A stretch of DNA of 64,000 nucleotides from Symsagittifera roscoffensis (taxonomy: Eukaryota; Xenacoelomorpha; Acoela; Convolutidae). The DNA lies in NCBI RefSeq assembly GCF_963678635.1, contig NC_087062.1:12754670-12818669 (forward strand), given 5' to 3'. The notes under the pieces are model-generated. The model saw only the letters and a program-made list of their open reading frames with translations, had not been told where the DNA came from and did not search any database. Of the stretch, positions 45,201-55,956 are shown one piece after another; the stretch's first letter is position 1; each line of letters starts with the position of its first letter. Made by a program: the position numbers and the translations under genes.

Positions 45201-45695
45201 AGTTACTTTTTTGAAGTCGCCCGTTAGAAAAACTTCGTCAATTTGGGCATTAAAACCCAAATTTTGGGTCCATTTTAGAGTCGGTTTTAAGTGTCTCGTG
45301 AGATTATACGCCGATGATCTATCTGAACAAGGAGCCGGTTCAACTTTTCCACATTCAGAAAGCGCCCTGAAAACTTTTAAGTGAGTCGTTAAATCGCTCG
45401 GGTGTGTCTTGATTATCGCGCGTAATTCCTCGTTATTCAACAGTTGAAAATACTTGTCAATTGACGAGACAACTAGTAAGTTTGACATTTGTCTCGTTTT
45501 TTGGTTATTATTTGATTGAAACGAGTTGAAATCGGATTGAATTTCCGACTTGAGGTCGGCCGACGAGTTATAAAGAGTGAAGTTCACCATATTCGCGAGT
45601 TCGGTATTAAATTCTAAAACCGACTGGACGGTTTCGGAAGCAAACGAAATAAAAAAGACAAGAGTTGTCAATTTTTTGATGCGTGAAGGTTTCAT
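42234..45695 (-). CDS. secreted helical-repeat protein, mesothelin/stereocilin-like (unit A, intact)
   Basis: A single uninterrupted frame of 1153 codons starts at the ATG at 45695, chosen because a signal peptide follows directly (MKPSRIKKLTTLVFFISF). The rest is a long series of leucine-rich alpha-helical segments with phrases like LVPYLGILETQHFI, IQLLPYQDIFFMPAEMFLEF and LGNLVPYLNPRWLKSSS. This pattern (L-x-P-x-L, helix, short turn) recalls the superhelical mesothelin/otoancorin/stereocilin family, extracellular surface or matrix proteins; the match is distant and made by eye. N-glycosylation motifs (NFT, NSS) and paired cysteines fit secretion. The C-terminus (KFILLCSLRIFIRIFF) is hydrophobic and could be a tail anchor, a cleaved GPI signal, or intron read-through. 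No intron is evident. The function is unknown. Confidence 0.85.
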   Translation of the reverse strand: MKPSRIKKLTTLVFFISFASETVQSVLEFNTELANMVNFTLYNSSADLKSEIQSDFNSFQSNNNQKTRQMSNLLVVSSIDKYFQLLNNEELRAIIKTHPSDLTTHLKVFRALSECGKVEPAPCSDRSSAYNLTRHLKPTLKWTQNLGFNAQIDEVFLTGDFKKVTSDFARGATEIELQWLYDNQLLTTHLMRLVSSLATLETRDDGLCRYVLNLLGQIQKQDLTFRLVPADLEPWLHCISPYETENIIKNWKELILDNLDSLKPESQKETVDSLTDSVNWAIESNLRTYHSELGRLANIGSKVSLIRINDFVQLASRLLNVPNNLKFDASQNPFLIQVLEDNFVSYSMDRHRSHYPLGQLLSVVTPEDIKQHGLVSQIEYVIEDKTYNLDALPHEMIQFIADTYTSTKPQQTREEVALNLCELASGIPLTEFESLPSQIFLQLVEKCPVFLQAATHTQKLIIADKIANDLSITALPSNLVPYLGILETQHFISKAELPVDEIEDPIFQSEIYTQTYRLTPKIAEDIGSTILGMDFDDLNELSLVDQIDILRIYGSRKTQFTRSQAQFAAKMFRENFKKLNVLPDFTIQLLPYQDIFFMPAEMFLEFEENEWEGVNKLACHNIFSRVKDEYLLELPTPRLRMLAKVYMNNCERAPSKRSLHEPMTQKDVDNLRHLLCYVAIKTVNEMSYELLSNGLIYFSKCEIDQKTAGVIQDKFHFVFITPKKVEDLGANFCSVFKFDHNSTERLYLQKEYFLSAFLKVLNELGKENELSKNQSECAKIVSGLVTQTIRSNSIAGLESLCKSGSDKFLTCPVIRSLTWGNSFLEASEFQKFSSKCDLERCSIFIKEHQKFFKNEVLTEIAETIFPADAEITHEQVIKSAHVLPFTNISVNSILNLVTDKNPRSFEVLESIGKVEGFLFDSNDFSRVYEAVGPLNMWKVSIFGNLMCELPTETHNNAIKSYFESVDQLRKSIPIIGQLTTCSDRFYSNFANLAVDLFRFPGMNITPLVITKLGNLVPYLNPRWLKSSSKLALQAVKPEIVNKLSFTEVIEPNLKRFSVEQITKLSNDHLTRMSFDQLEYMASLTNGLAETELLSYTTTKSPQREIESESLLPENYDYFSQNNVRVIYIYSNVDKLASKFILLCSLRIFIRIFF

Positions 45696-46217
45696 CTTGT
45701 TGGTTCTTCGAGAGAAACTTGTTTCCGAGAACAATCAATAAAAGAATGAAGACAGACTTTTTGCCTTTCTCAGAATCTAAACAAGTGAAATTTAATGTGA
45801 AAATATTATGAAATTGTATCGAGCTCACATATATGAAGTTTCAAAAAGATGTTTATTTAGAACACTTAAAATCAATTTGCGTTCAAACGCGTGTATTAAT
45901 GACTGTAATTAGCAAACCATGGGTGACAAAAATAAATTAAATTGTCAAAAGAAACAAGATAGAAACTCTAACTGTATAAAAAAACCGTCAACTACAAGTG
46001 GAACCAAAACATAAGATTCAAAATAAAAAACGTGATGAAAACTAATTTTATAATTACTGAATAAACACGTCATAAATGCTGCTGAGAAGCTTTTTTGTTC
46101 CAAACTCATTCGAAAATCCATTATTTATTTTTGAAAAACTTATTCTGAATCTTATTTTAAAAAAAAACAAATGATTTGTGAACACAAAAATTAAGTTATA
46201 GAAAACAATCGTACTAA
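45696..46217. other. upstream region of the unit A gene
   Basis: This 520-base stretch is shared almost unchanged with unit B (55435-55956) and should hold the promoter. No core element is clear. Confidence 0.45.
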
Positions 46218-46761
46218 TTGTTCCGACTTTCGATACGAAAGTAACGGAATATTTGTGCTCGGGGTGGGTTTTTTTTCTTCAGACAAATTTCGACTTTTTA
46301 ACTAGCCATTTTTGACGGAATTTTTTAATATCATTCGAAAGCCATTGTTGTCCTGAATTTAAATTTGAAAAGATATTTCACCTGTGATCATTTTTCGTAA
46401 AAATATAAGGGTTTAAAATGTGCCATTTTGGCCATTTTGAGCAATTTGGGACAATTAACGCGCGATATAATTCGCGCTATTAACGCGTAAGCGGAGAATT
46501 AATCCGTCTTATAAATCGTTCCAAATTGGTTGAACGAAGCTTATTTGCCATAATTGATTTGTTACAAGGAACGTAATCTATGTTTTTGTACTTTATATGG
46601 CGCGTGGGGGGATGTATTTCATAATAAATTTCAAATTTTGGAAAAAAAAAGTTCATTTTATTTTATTTCATTTAATTTTTTATGTTTTTACTACTGCTCC
46701 ATAAACCTTAAAAGGCAGTCGGAACATTCAGGGCTTCGCCCTGATACGAGCAGTCTTGTTT
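46218..46761 (+). mobile_element. hairpin-bearing Helentron/HINE-like element, copy 6 (unit A)
   Basis: It begins TTGTTCCGACTTTCGATACG and ends TACGAGCAGTCTTGTTT. The three stem-loops are intact. It is present at the same place in unit B, so it was inserted before the duplication. Confidence 0.87.
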
Positions 46762-47026
46762 ACCTTGTGTATTTTTGGAGCACCTTGCTGTAAAGTAACA
46801 TATTTGCAATTTGATTTGGGTCAAACTTGAGTTTTGTGGAAACATAACAGGTCAACTAAAAATGAGTAAGCTTTTCGCATGATATTTAGTTTTATTTTTT
46901 AAAGTATGATTGTAATGTATTTATTACTGAACAACCATAATCCATAGCTAAATTTTGTGAAATTTATTGTAAAAAACTTGATATTTGGAGTCAAACATGT
47001 TTCAGAAGAAAGTTTGAAACTATTTT

Positions 47027-47643
47027 CATTACAAGGCCAAACTGTGCATTTTGTGAATTGCATGTGGATTCCGCAACCGGCAAAATAAGATTTAACGTGG
47101 AATCCGCAAGATTGCTATTTTTTTATCTTCTATGTTGTTTTGGATTCCACGGAAAAAAAAGCTAAAAAACTGTATTGCTCAAAATTGCTCCAAATACAGG
47201 CAACTTTGCGGATTCCGCAACAAAATGTGAGAAATCCGGAAATAGTTTGTGGAATCCATGAACAAATAATAATATATGTGTTTAAAGAACTTAAGCTGTC
47301 GCAGAATTCGCAACTGTAAATGGAATCCGCAAACTGCGAACGGAATCCGCAAATTGTAAGCAGATTCCGCAAATTGTAAGCGGAACCCGCAAATTGTAAG
47401 CAGAATCCGCAAATTGTAAGCGGAATCCGGATAAATTTGCAGAATCCATTTACATTGGCGGAATTCGCTTACATCAATGTGCCGACAAAATTTACGTTAC
47501 AGGTATTTGTACGCGGAATCCACTGAAATTTTGTAGCTGGAATTCACTTACATTTTGGAGCATGTTTAAAGACTTGTCCCAGGAACATACAGGCCCAAAA
47601 ATGCGCACCTCACCTATCCAAAGCTCAGTTTGGCCTCGTAATG
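47027..47643. mobile_element. CATTACRAGG element (unit A) with 20-bp tandem array
   Basis: The left end CATTACAAGGCCAAACTGTG is mirrored at the right end CAGTTTGGCCTCGTAATG. The interior contains a tandem array (about 47321-47430) of GGAATCCGCAAATTGTAAGC-type units of 20 bp. The same array is seen in unit B. No coding capacity. Confidence 0.8.
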
Positions 47644-48374
47644 TTATAAAGTTTTATGAGATCTAAAACATAAAATTAACACAGATGCGAAGCAGAACTT
47701 CGCACCACTGGCGAATGAGCAGAAACATAAAAGAAACATAGGAAGTCGAAAAATATCAAAAAAAATCAACAATGTTAAAAAAAACTAGGTCTACCAAATT
47801 TTAAATTTTGTATGTCACGATACGTGCCCGGCAAGGTTGCCAGACATTTGAATATTAAATTGGCAACAAATACCACCTGCGTAGAGGAAAAAAGCTGACA
47901 ATCAGAGCAGACACAGACACATGTTGAGGCGAAAGAAAACAATTTTGTAAAAATTCTATAAACTTTATGTCTCACTTGGAACTACGAGAAAAACACTTTC
48001 AACTCCAATAAAAATTGCTTACAACACGAGAAAACTCAGCGATGTGGCTAATAAGCCGACAATTTTTTCAGCAGACATCAATTGACTCGAAAGGAAAATT
48101 TTAAAATATGTTTACGTTGTTCAAGTATCATCCCGAAAATGGAATGCCTAACACTTACACTTGCAACTGCAGTTATAGCTGCTTATAGCACAAGCAAAAT
48201 CCGTGATGCGGTAACTTAGACAACATAACTTGAGCAGTCAAACGAAAGTGCGACAATTCAATTTTTACTGAACCATTAATCGCAATTGCATACATACGAA
48301 AAAAAATCCTGGCCGAGACTCAAATCACAATACTAAGGATGCAAAAAAGACCACGTTACTTCTAGGCCATGTAC
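47644..48374. other. noncoding tail of unit A
   Basis: No gene is seen; the same sequence occurs in unit B at 57384-58114. It ends at the boundary repeat. Confidence 0.5.
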
Positions 48375-48496
48375 ATGTATTCAAATCAGCTAACTGAGAA
48401 AAATGAATTTGGCCAGAAAGTTATATTTAGTTGTCTAAACCAATGACTTGTCTTCAGTTTACAGCTCTACTGGAACTATTTCTAAAAAAATAAAAA
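48375..48496 (+). repeat. boundary repeat, middle copy
   Basis: It shares ACATGTATTCAAATCAGC and AGAAAGTTATATTTAGTTG with the copy at 58115. The sequence left of it (GACCACGTTACTTCTAGGCC) also matches the left flank of the 58115 copy. The sequence right of it matches the right flank of the 40861 copy. Confidence 0.9.
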
Positions 48497-48882
48497 AAAT
48501 TTTGGTTTGTTGAAAATTAACCACTTCCTTGGACAGAGTTCAATTTTGCACTAAATTGTTTAAAAACACTTTTACAAAACTAATCAGTGGAAAAAAATTA
48601 AAACTCAATCATTGTCAGTGGAAAAAAAAATTAAAACTCACCCATTGTCATTGAAAAATTGAAGAAGAATGTTCAATCCTTGTTTCGTTAAAAGTATCTT
48701 TTGATCAATTTGTGCTGAGTAAGTGTTTGGCAGCCTTTAGATTAAATTATATCAAATTCATGTAGTCAAACATAGATGACAATGGAATGAAATGGTGTCT
48801 GAAAATGGTATAAATAATATATATTTAGCTTTCCGACAGCCACTTTCATTCAGCAAATTTATTTAAAGCTCTACAAAAAAAA

Positions 48883-51074
48883 TGGTGTCCTACAATTTAA
48901 TGACATACAATTTAACACCGTACATTTTAACACTTAGTCTTTTCACTACTAAACAATTTAAATCGACAACAATATAACTCCTATTTTCCAGTTTAATACA
49001 GTACATTTAAACACCTAGTCGTTTCACTATTAAATCTAATGCTGTATGAATTCCTTATCTTAACTCTTATCACACCGAAAGTTAATCCTGCAATTAACAC
49101 ACGCACCATAATCAAAAACTTGGTTTATCTTAGTTATACATGCTAAAAGGAGGCTTCCTAATTTACTTAAGACTCTTATCTACAAGTTTGTAATTTACTT
49201 TCAATTAGACTTTTCGCAAAACCATTATGATTAGTGAAAAAGTGCTTGTGCTAATTGAAAATAATTTGACGTAAAAATTCTGACAAAAATTAAATTCTGA
49301 CAGTCACTTTATACTTTACTCAAGTGATAAACAAACGCAAACACAAAAAACACATTATGATTGAGTCTTATTTCGAGTTCACTGTTTCATCTAAAAACAA
49401 GCCAATCCTTACAGCGTGCGGTCACGAATTTTATTTCAAGCGAAAACATCAGTTTACAGAAACTAGATTTGCTCAAAATATCAAACACATAAATGTCGAG
49501 CAACTGCTATTACTGAAAATAACGAATTAATCGAGACGCGTGGAGAGCATAACCACGACATTTCAGCGGGAAAAATGGAGGCCCGAATTGACATAAAGCC
49601 TATGAAAGATCTCAGCGAGAGATTTACCCCGTCTGTTGGAGTTGCCAGTGCGGTTTTGCCAATTACAAACGATTTGGCTACTCAGTTTGCTCTCCCAAGT
49701 AAAGACAAACTGATCCGAACGGCTGCTCGCACTCGTAAGCAGCTAGATGTAAATATGCCGCCCATCCCCGTTGCGCGAAATTTCGAGATCCCTGAAATTT
49801 TTGAAAGTTTTATCCGGTATGGCAGTGGATCAAATGATCATGAGCGAATCATTTTGTGCGGCGACCCCGAAAAGCTGAGCGTTCTGGAGAAGTCATCTTT
49901 GTGGTTAGCCGCAGATTTTTTCCATCTCTCCCAGAGTTACATGAGAAAAATTAATGAATTGGGTCTGAAAGTGACCTACGAAACGAATCACGATTTAGCG
50001 CTGGCTTTAAAAATGCTGCCATCGCTTGCATTTGAAAAAAAAAAAAAAGATCGGCGATTCCTATGACATGATCGTTCAGGAAATTCAAAATGTATGCGAC
50101 AAAAATTGCTTAGAACCCGAGAAAATTGAGAAAAATGACGAGTTATGTCTGTACTTCGGCTCTACTTATATAAAAAGCTTGGTGCCAAACCGTGAAGTTT
50201 CATTCCCACCCTCCCTTTGGAACCAGCGAGATGCGGCCGTGATGGGGATTGCCTGAACAACAAATGCTGTCGAGGGATGGCATTTCGGGATTTAATCATA
50301 TTTCAGCGGAGCCCACCCAAATATGTTGAAAGTAGTGGGTAGCCTGCAAAAAGACGCTTCCGTACAAAAACTCAATTCTTGCAGAATCCCGGAAACGTAA
50401 CTAAACGCAAGAACGTGACTCGTGCCTTAGCAATTTTATCCCAGGACAATCGCCCTTATTTTTGGGATGCTAGGTTGGGACTACGGGCTGGCAAACCCTT
50501 TAGCTTTGCGTTTATGTGCCAACAGTTCAAAAAAAGCTGACAAAGCGATCAGGTCATAAGTTTAAGTTCGAGAATGATTCTAAAAATAATGATTTTAAGG
50601 CTTTTGGCATTAGTTAAAACTATTTTAAATTTCTATACCGGCTGAAATTGTCTAGAAAATTAGGCCATATTAGTCAAAGGACGTCTAATTATTTGCGGGC
50701 TTTTGAAGTTCATTGAACTATTGCTTGTTTTTGGTTCTTTTTGGAATGATTCATTGAAAATATTGGCAAGGCCATTTCATTTTGGTTTGAAACGTTTCAT
50801 TGAAATCATTTGCAAGGTCATTTCTATTCAAAGCTTACGCGAATTAAGTAGCGCAAATTTGTCTGGCTTTAAATGGCAAAAATTTCTTTCGCTTAACTCT
50901 TTGATGGTTACCGAAATCCCCTTTGAAGTAAGTTTTCTTTTCATTTTGGATTAAAACGGTGTTAAGTCATAGAAATTGTTTTAAAATGTAGCGATTTTAT
51001 ATTGCTAAGGCAACAAAAATTAGGGAGTGAAATTGTAGGGTGTTAAGTTGTTTAGAGTTAAAAAGGGGGGAAAC
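48883..51074 (+). mobile_element. Mutator-like DNA transposon (MULE), decayed, with 9-bp target duplication
   Basis: Exact direct repeats of C plus eight A flank it (48874-48882 and 51075-51083). Unit A has a single such site at 41329-41338, with no insertion. The ends form an imperfect inverted repeat of about 45 bp: TTTAACACCGTACATTTT on the left against, inverted, CTTAACACCCTACAATTT on the right. The 9-bp duplication and the coding remnants inside identify a MULE. Confidence 0.92.
49336..50400 (+). pseudogene. MULE transposase remnant with FLYWCH domain
   Basis: Pieces in order: a FLYWCH-type DNA-binding domain (SKNKPILTACGHEFYFKRKH ... TRGEHNHDIS) at 49370-49560; a linker with MPPIPVARNFEIPEIFESF; a segment FERxI-like HERIILCGDPEKLSVLEKSS then LWLAADFFHLS, which sits where W..DGTF would be in an active enzyme; and a C-terminal part FPPSLWNQRDAAVMGIA, then TTNAVEGWHFGI and GAHPNMLKVVGSLQKD. 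Frames break near 49528 and in the A run near 50035, with stops at about 50256 and 50295. Most of the catalytic middle is missing. Confidence 0.88.
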
Positions 51075-51174
51075 CAAAAAAAATTAGCCCTGATTTTATT
51101 AGGCTTTTTTTGCAGTTATTGATTGATTTCTTGTTCCGACAATTTAAACAATGTGGATGAACTTTGTTTTCGGG

Positions 51175-51353
51175 CGGGCGCGGATCTAGGAAATAAAATC
51201 GATTGGCGCAGAAGGCGCCTTTAGAAAAGATTTAAGGTCAGTCACCCAAAAATGCATATCTCATAATAGTACAAAGGGGGCCCTTTCAGTCGGCAGGAGG
51301 TCCAATCCCTGAAAGGGAGGGAACGCTTTCCCCCTCCCATAAATCCGCTACTG
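51175..51353. mobile_element. hAT-type MITE in unit B
   Basis: It is the counterpart of the unit A copy at 41431-41622, with flanks TTTTCGGG and TATTCGGG. The C run before the right end is much shorter here than in unit A. Confidence 0.8.
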
Positions 51354-51970
51354 TATTCGGGTGTCTTTTTGTATTTTTTTTCTTTACACAAGATTTTAAA
51401 AACATTTGAAGTGTTGAGAAAATGATTATTTGGGTGTGTTTTAGTTTTTTTTCTTTATTTTCCTTATTGTTTTCCACGCAATATCAGGTAACACCAACAA
51501 TCATCGGAATGATTTGAGTGATATATCATATTGAAGTCCTTTTAGTCGTGATAAGAACGACGTTAAAAATTTTGAAAATATTTTCTCCGTGTCGAGAAAA
51601 ACCGGTTTAAACTTGTTGGTTTTTGGACTACTTGTGACCCTTTAGCTAATATCACATACTTAAAAGAGACAGAATCATTATAAACACTGGTTTTAAGCAA
51701 ATACTGCAATGAATTTATGTGAAGTTTTTTTAAATTGCTTTTTATTTTGATGATTAGCTACTCTTTTTAAAGTTTAAAAATTTTGCAAAAGTATATTTAC
51801 CAACTAAAACTATTTCAAAATAATGTTTAGCTAAATACAACCGAGGCCAAATCCACACTTGTCAGGTTATGTATACATATATATTTACATTTTACGCAAC
51901 TTTTGAAAAAAAAACACGTTTTAAGATACAAAGTATGTTTTGTGCAAAAAATTGGAGAAAATATAGTGTT

Positions 51971-54900
51971 CTAACTAAAAAAAAGTCTGATAAAGATACG
52001 CAAACTGCATAAAAGTATAAACTTTGAAGCAAGTTTGTCCACATTGCTGTAGATATAGATAACTCTGACATTATTCTGCGAAAAGTAATCGTAATTTTCT
52101 GGCAGCAAACTTTCAGATTCGATTTCCCTTTGGGGTGATTTTGTTGTCGTATACGACAGAAGCTCGGTTTCTGCAAGCCCATTGGTCAACGAGGCGATAT
52201 ATTCCAGCTGATCGAAGCTCATTCGGGTTAAGTGATTGTTGGATAGTTTTGTAATTTGCTCAACTGAAAAACGTTCCAGATTCGGTTTGATTACTTCGGT
52301 AAAACTCAGTTTGTTGACTATTTCTGGTTTAACTGCCTGTAATGCCAACTTACTCGAACTTTTAAGCCAACGTGGATTAAGAGAAGGAACTAGATTTCCC
52401 AGTTTTATGATAACCAAAGGAGTTATATTCATTCCTGGAAATCGAAAAAGGTCAACAGCTAGATTGGCGAAATTTGAATAAAATCCATCGGAACAAGTCG
52501 TTAGTTGACCTATGATGGGAATACTCTTTCGTAATTGGTCAACCGACTCGAAATAAGATTTGATTGCGTTGTTGTGTGTCTCCGTTGATAATTCGCACAT
52601 AAGGTTTCCAAAAATCGAAACTTTCCACATGTTTAGAGGACCAACTGCTTCATATACCCGAGAGAAATCATAGGAGTCGAAAAGAAATCCTTCAACTTTC
52701 CCAATAGATTCCAGAACCTGAAAACTTCGAGGATTTTTGGCGGTGACCAAGTTCAAGATACTATTTACACTGATGTTTGTGAACGGAAGAACATGAGCTG
52801 ATTTAATAACTTGTTCATGCGTGATTTCAGCATCCGCCGGGAAATTAGTTTCAGCGATTTCCGTTAAAACTTCATTTTTGAAGAATTTTCGGTGTTCTTT
52901 GATGAAAATCGAGCATCGCTCTAAATCGCATTTGCTCGAAAATTTTCGAAATTCTGACGCTTCTAAGAAACTGTTGCCCCAAGTTAAGCTTCGGATTACC
53001 GGGCAAGTTAGGAATTTATCGGACCCTGACATGCAAAGAGATTCCAAGTCTGCAATAGAATTTGATCGAATGGTTTGGGTAACCAGACCTGACACAATTT
53101 TTGCACATTCACTTTGATTTTTACTCAATTCGTTTTCTTTTCCAAGCTCATTAAGAACTTTTAAAAACGCCGATAAAAAGTATTCTTTCTGAAGATAAAG
53201 TCGTTCTGTTGAGTTATGGTCGAATTTGAAAACTGAGCAAAAATTCGCGCCCAAATCTTCGAATTTTTTGGCGTGATGAAAACAAAGTGAAATTTGTCTT
53301 GAATTACTCCAGCAGTTTTTTGGTCGATTTCACATTTGCTGAAGTAGATTAATCCGTTGCTAAGCAGTTCGTACGACATTTCATTGACAGTTTTTATCGG
53401 AACGTAACATAAAAGATGTCTCAAATTGTCGATATCTTTTTGTGTCAATGGTTCATGCAATGATCGTTTGGATGGCGCTCGCTTACAGTTATTCATATAA
53501 ACCTTGGCTAACATTCTAAGTCGAGGCGTCGGCAGTTCAAGTAGGTATTCGTCCTTCACCCGACTGAAAATATTATGACAGGCTAGTTTGTTCACTCCTT
53601 CCCACTCGTTTTCCTCGAACTCAAGAAACATTTCAGCAGGCATGAAAAAGATATCTTGATAGGGCAGCAATTGAATTGTAAAATCAGGTAAGACATTCAA
53701 CTTTTTGAAATTTTCTCGAAACATTTTTGCTGAAAACTGCGCTTGTGATCTTGTGAACTGAGTTTTCCGCGAGCCGTAAATGCGTAAAATATCAATTTGG
53801 TCCACGAGCGAAAGTTCATTTAGATCATCAAAGTCGATACCCAAAATTGTGGAACCAATGTTTTCCGCTATTTTTGGGGTCAGTCGATAAGTTTGCGTGT
53901 AAATCTCAGATTGAAATATAGGATCTTCGATTTCGTCGACGGGTAGTTCGGCTTTTGATATGAAGTGTTGTGTTTCTAATATGCCTAAATAAGGTACTAA
54001 GTTTGAAGGCAGTGCCGTAATTGACAAGTCATTTGCTATCTTATCTGCAATTATCAGTTTCTGTGTATGCGTTGCTGCTTGCAGAAAAACAGGGCACTTT
54101 TCAACCAACTGCAAAAATATTTGACTTGGTAGGGATTCGAACTCAGATAGAGGAATTCCCGATGCCAGCTCACACAAGTTTAAAGCTACTTCCTCTCGCG
54201 TCTGTTGAGGCTTGGTCGACGTGTAGGTATCTGCGATAAACTGAATCATTTCGTGCGGTAATGCATCTAGATTGTAAGTCTTGTCCTCTATAACGTATTC
54301 AATTTGCGAAACCAATCCGTGTTGTTTTATGTCTTCAGGAGTTACTACCGAGAGAAGTTGACCCAAAGGGTAATGACTTCTGTGCCTATCCATAAAGTAA
54401 CTCACAAAATTATCTTCTAAAACTTGTATCAAAAACGGGTTCTTTGAGGCATCAAATTTCAAGTTATTTGATACGTTCAGCAAGCGGGATGCTAATTGAA
54501 CAAAATCATTGATTCTAATTAATGATACCTTTGAACCTATATTAGCTAATCTGCCTAACTCACTGTGATACGTGCGCAAATTTGATTCGATCGCCCAATT
54601 AACCGAATCGGTCAAAGAGTCGACCGTTTCCTTCTGACTCTCGGGTTTCAAAGAGTCTAAATTATCCAAGATTAGTTCTTTCCAATTCTTAATTATATTT
54701 TCTGTTTCGTACGGTGAAATACAATGCAGCCAAGGTTCCAAATCTGCTGGAACGAGACGAAAAGTTAGATCTTGTTTTTGAATCTGCCCCAGAAGATTCA
54801 AAACATATCGACATAATCCGTCGTCTCGAGTTTCAAGAGTCGCCAAAGAGCTGACAAGTCGCATCAAATGAGTCGTGAGTAATTGATTGTCGTAAAGCCA

Positions 54901-55434
54901 CTGCAACTCGATTTCCGTTGCTCCTCGCGCGAAATCTGAAGTTACTTTTTTGAAGTCGCCCGTTAGAAAAACTTCGTCAATTTGGGCATTAAAACCCAAA
55001 TTTTGGGTCCATTTTAGAGTCGGTTTTAAGTGTCTCGTGAGATTATACGCCGATGATCTATCTGAACAAGGAGCCGGTTCAACTTTTCCACATTCAGAAA
55101 GCGCCCTGAAAACTTTTAAGTGAGTCGTTAAATCGCTCGGGTGTGTCTTGATTATCGCGCGTAATTCCTCGTTATTCAACAGTTGAAAATACTTGTCAAT
55201 TGACGAGACAACTAGTAAGTTTGACATTTGTCTCGTTTTTTGGTTATTATTTGATTGAAACGAGTTGAAATCGGATTGAATTTCCGACTTGAGGTCGGCC
55301 GACGAGTTATAAAGAGTGAAGTTCACCATATTCGCGAGTTCGGTATTAAATTCTAAAACCGACTGGACGGTTTCGGAAGCAAACGAGATAAAAAAGACAA
55401 GAGTTGTCAATTTTTTGATGCGTGAAGGTTTCAT
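51971..55434 (-). pseudogene. mesothelin/stereocilin-like gene, unit B copy (frameshifted)
   Basis: It has the same start (ATG at 55434) and signal peptide as the unit A gene, and the frame follows it for about 730 residues. A one-base loss near 53263 (unit A GACTTTTTTTGG, unit B GAATTTTTTGG) shifts the frame, giving an early stop at 53161. The remaining ~420 residues stay open in the other frame (to 51971). By eye I count about 11 amino-acid differences from unit A before the shift and about 17 after it. It is either a recent pseudogene or a truncated secreted protein of about 757 residues. A sequencing error in the T run cannot be excluded. Confidence 0.85.
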
Positions 55435-55956
55435 CTTGTTGGTTCTTCGAGAGAAAGTTGTTTCCGAGAACAATCAATAAAAGAATGAAGACAGACTTTT
55501 TGCCTTTCTCAGAATCTAAACAAGTGAAATTTAATGTGAAAATATTATGAAATTGTATCGAGCTCACATATATGAAGTTTCAAAAAGATGTTTATTTAGA
55601 ACACTTAAAATCAATTTGCGTTCAAACGCGTGTATTAATGACTGTAATTAGCAAACCATGGGTGACAAAAATAAATTAAATTGTCAAAAGAAACAAGATA
55701 GAAACTCTAACTGTATAAAAGAACCGTCAACTACAAGTGGAACCAAAACATAAGATTCAAAATAAAAAACGTGATGAAAACTAATTTTATAATTACTGAT
55801 TAAACACGTCATAAATGCTGCTGAGAAGCTTTTTTGGTCCAAACTCATTCGAAAATCCATTATTTATTTTTGAAAAACTTATTCTGAATCTTATTTTAAA
55901 AAAAAACAAATGATTTGTGAACACAAAAATTAAGTTATAGAAAACAATCGTACTAA
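55435..55956. other. upstream region of the unit B gene
   Basis: Nearly identical to 45696-46217 of unit A. No core promoter element is clear. Confidence 0.45.

Larger units (their letters stand above)
40861..48374. repeat. segmental duplication, unit A
   Basis: This unit of about 7.5 kb is repeated in direct orientation at 48375-58114. The order of contents is the same in both: short boundary repeat, hAT-type MITE, mesothelin-like gene on the minus strand, hairpin-bearing element, CATTACRAGG element, and noncoding tail. Unit A lacks the Mutator-like insertion of unit B. Differences between units are scattered and few, about 1-2% by eye. Confidence 0.95.

Noticed and set aside
45707-45734. 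An earlier, non-ATG start for the mesothelin-like protein
   Set aside because: It would begin with TTG and put 13 charged or polar residues before the signal peptide; the ATG at 45695 fits better.
47321-47430. 20-bp repeats as a CRISPR-like or telomere-like array
   Set aside because: The units are contiguous without unique spacers and lie inside a transposable element.
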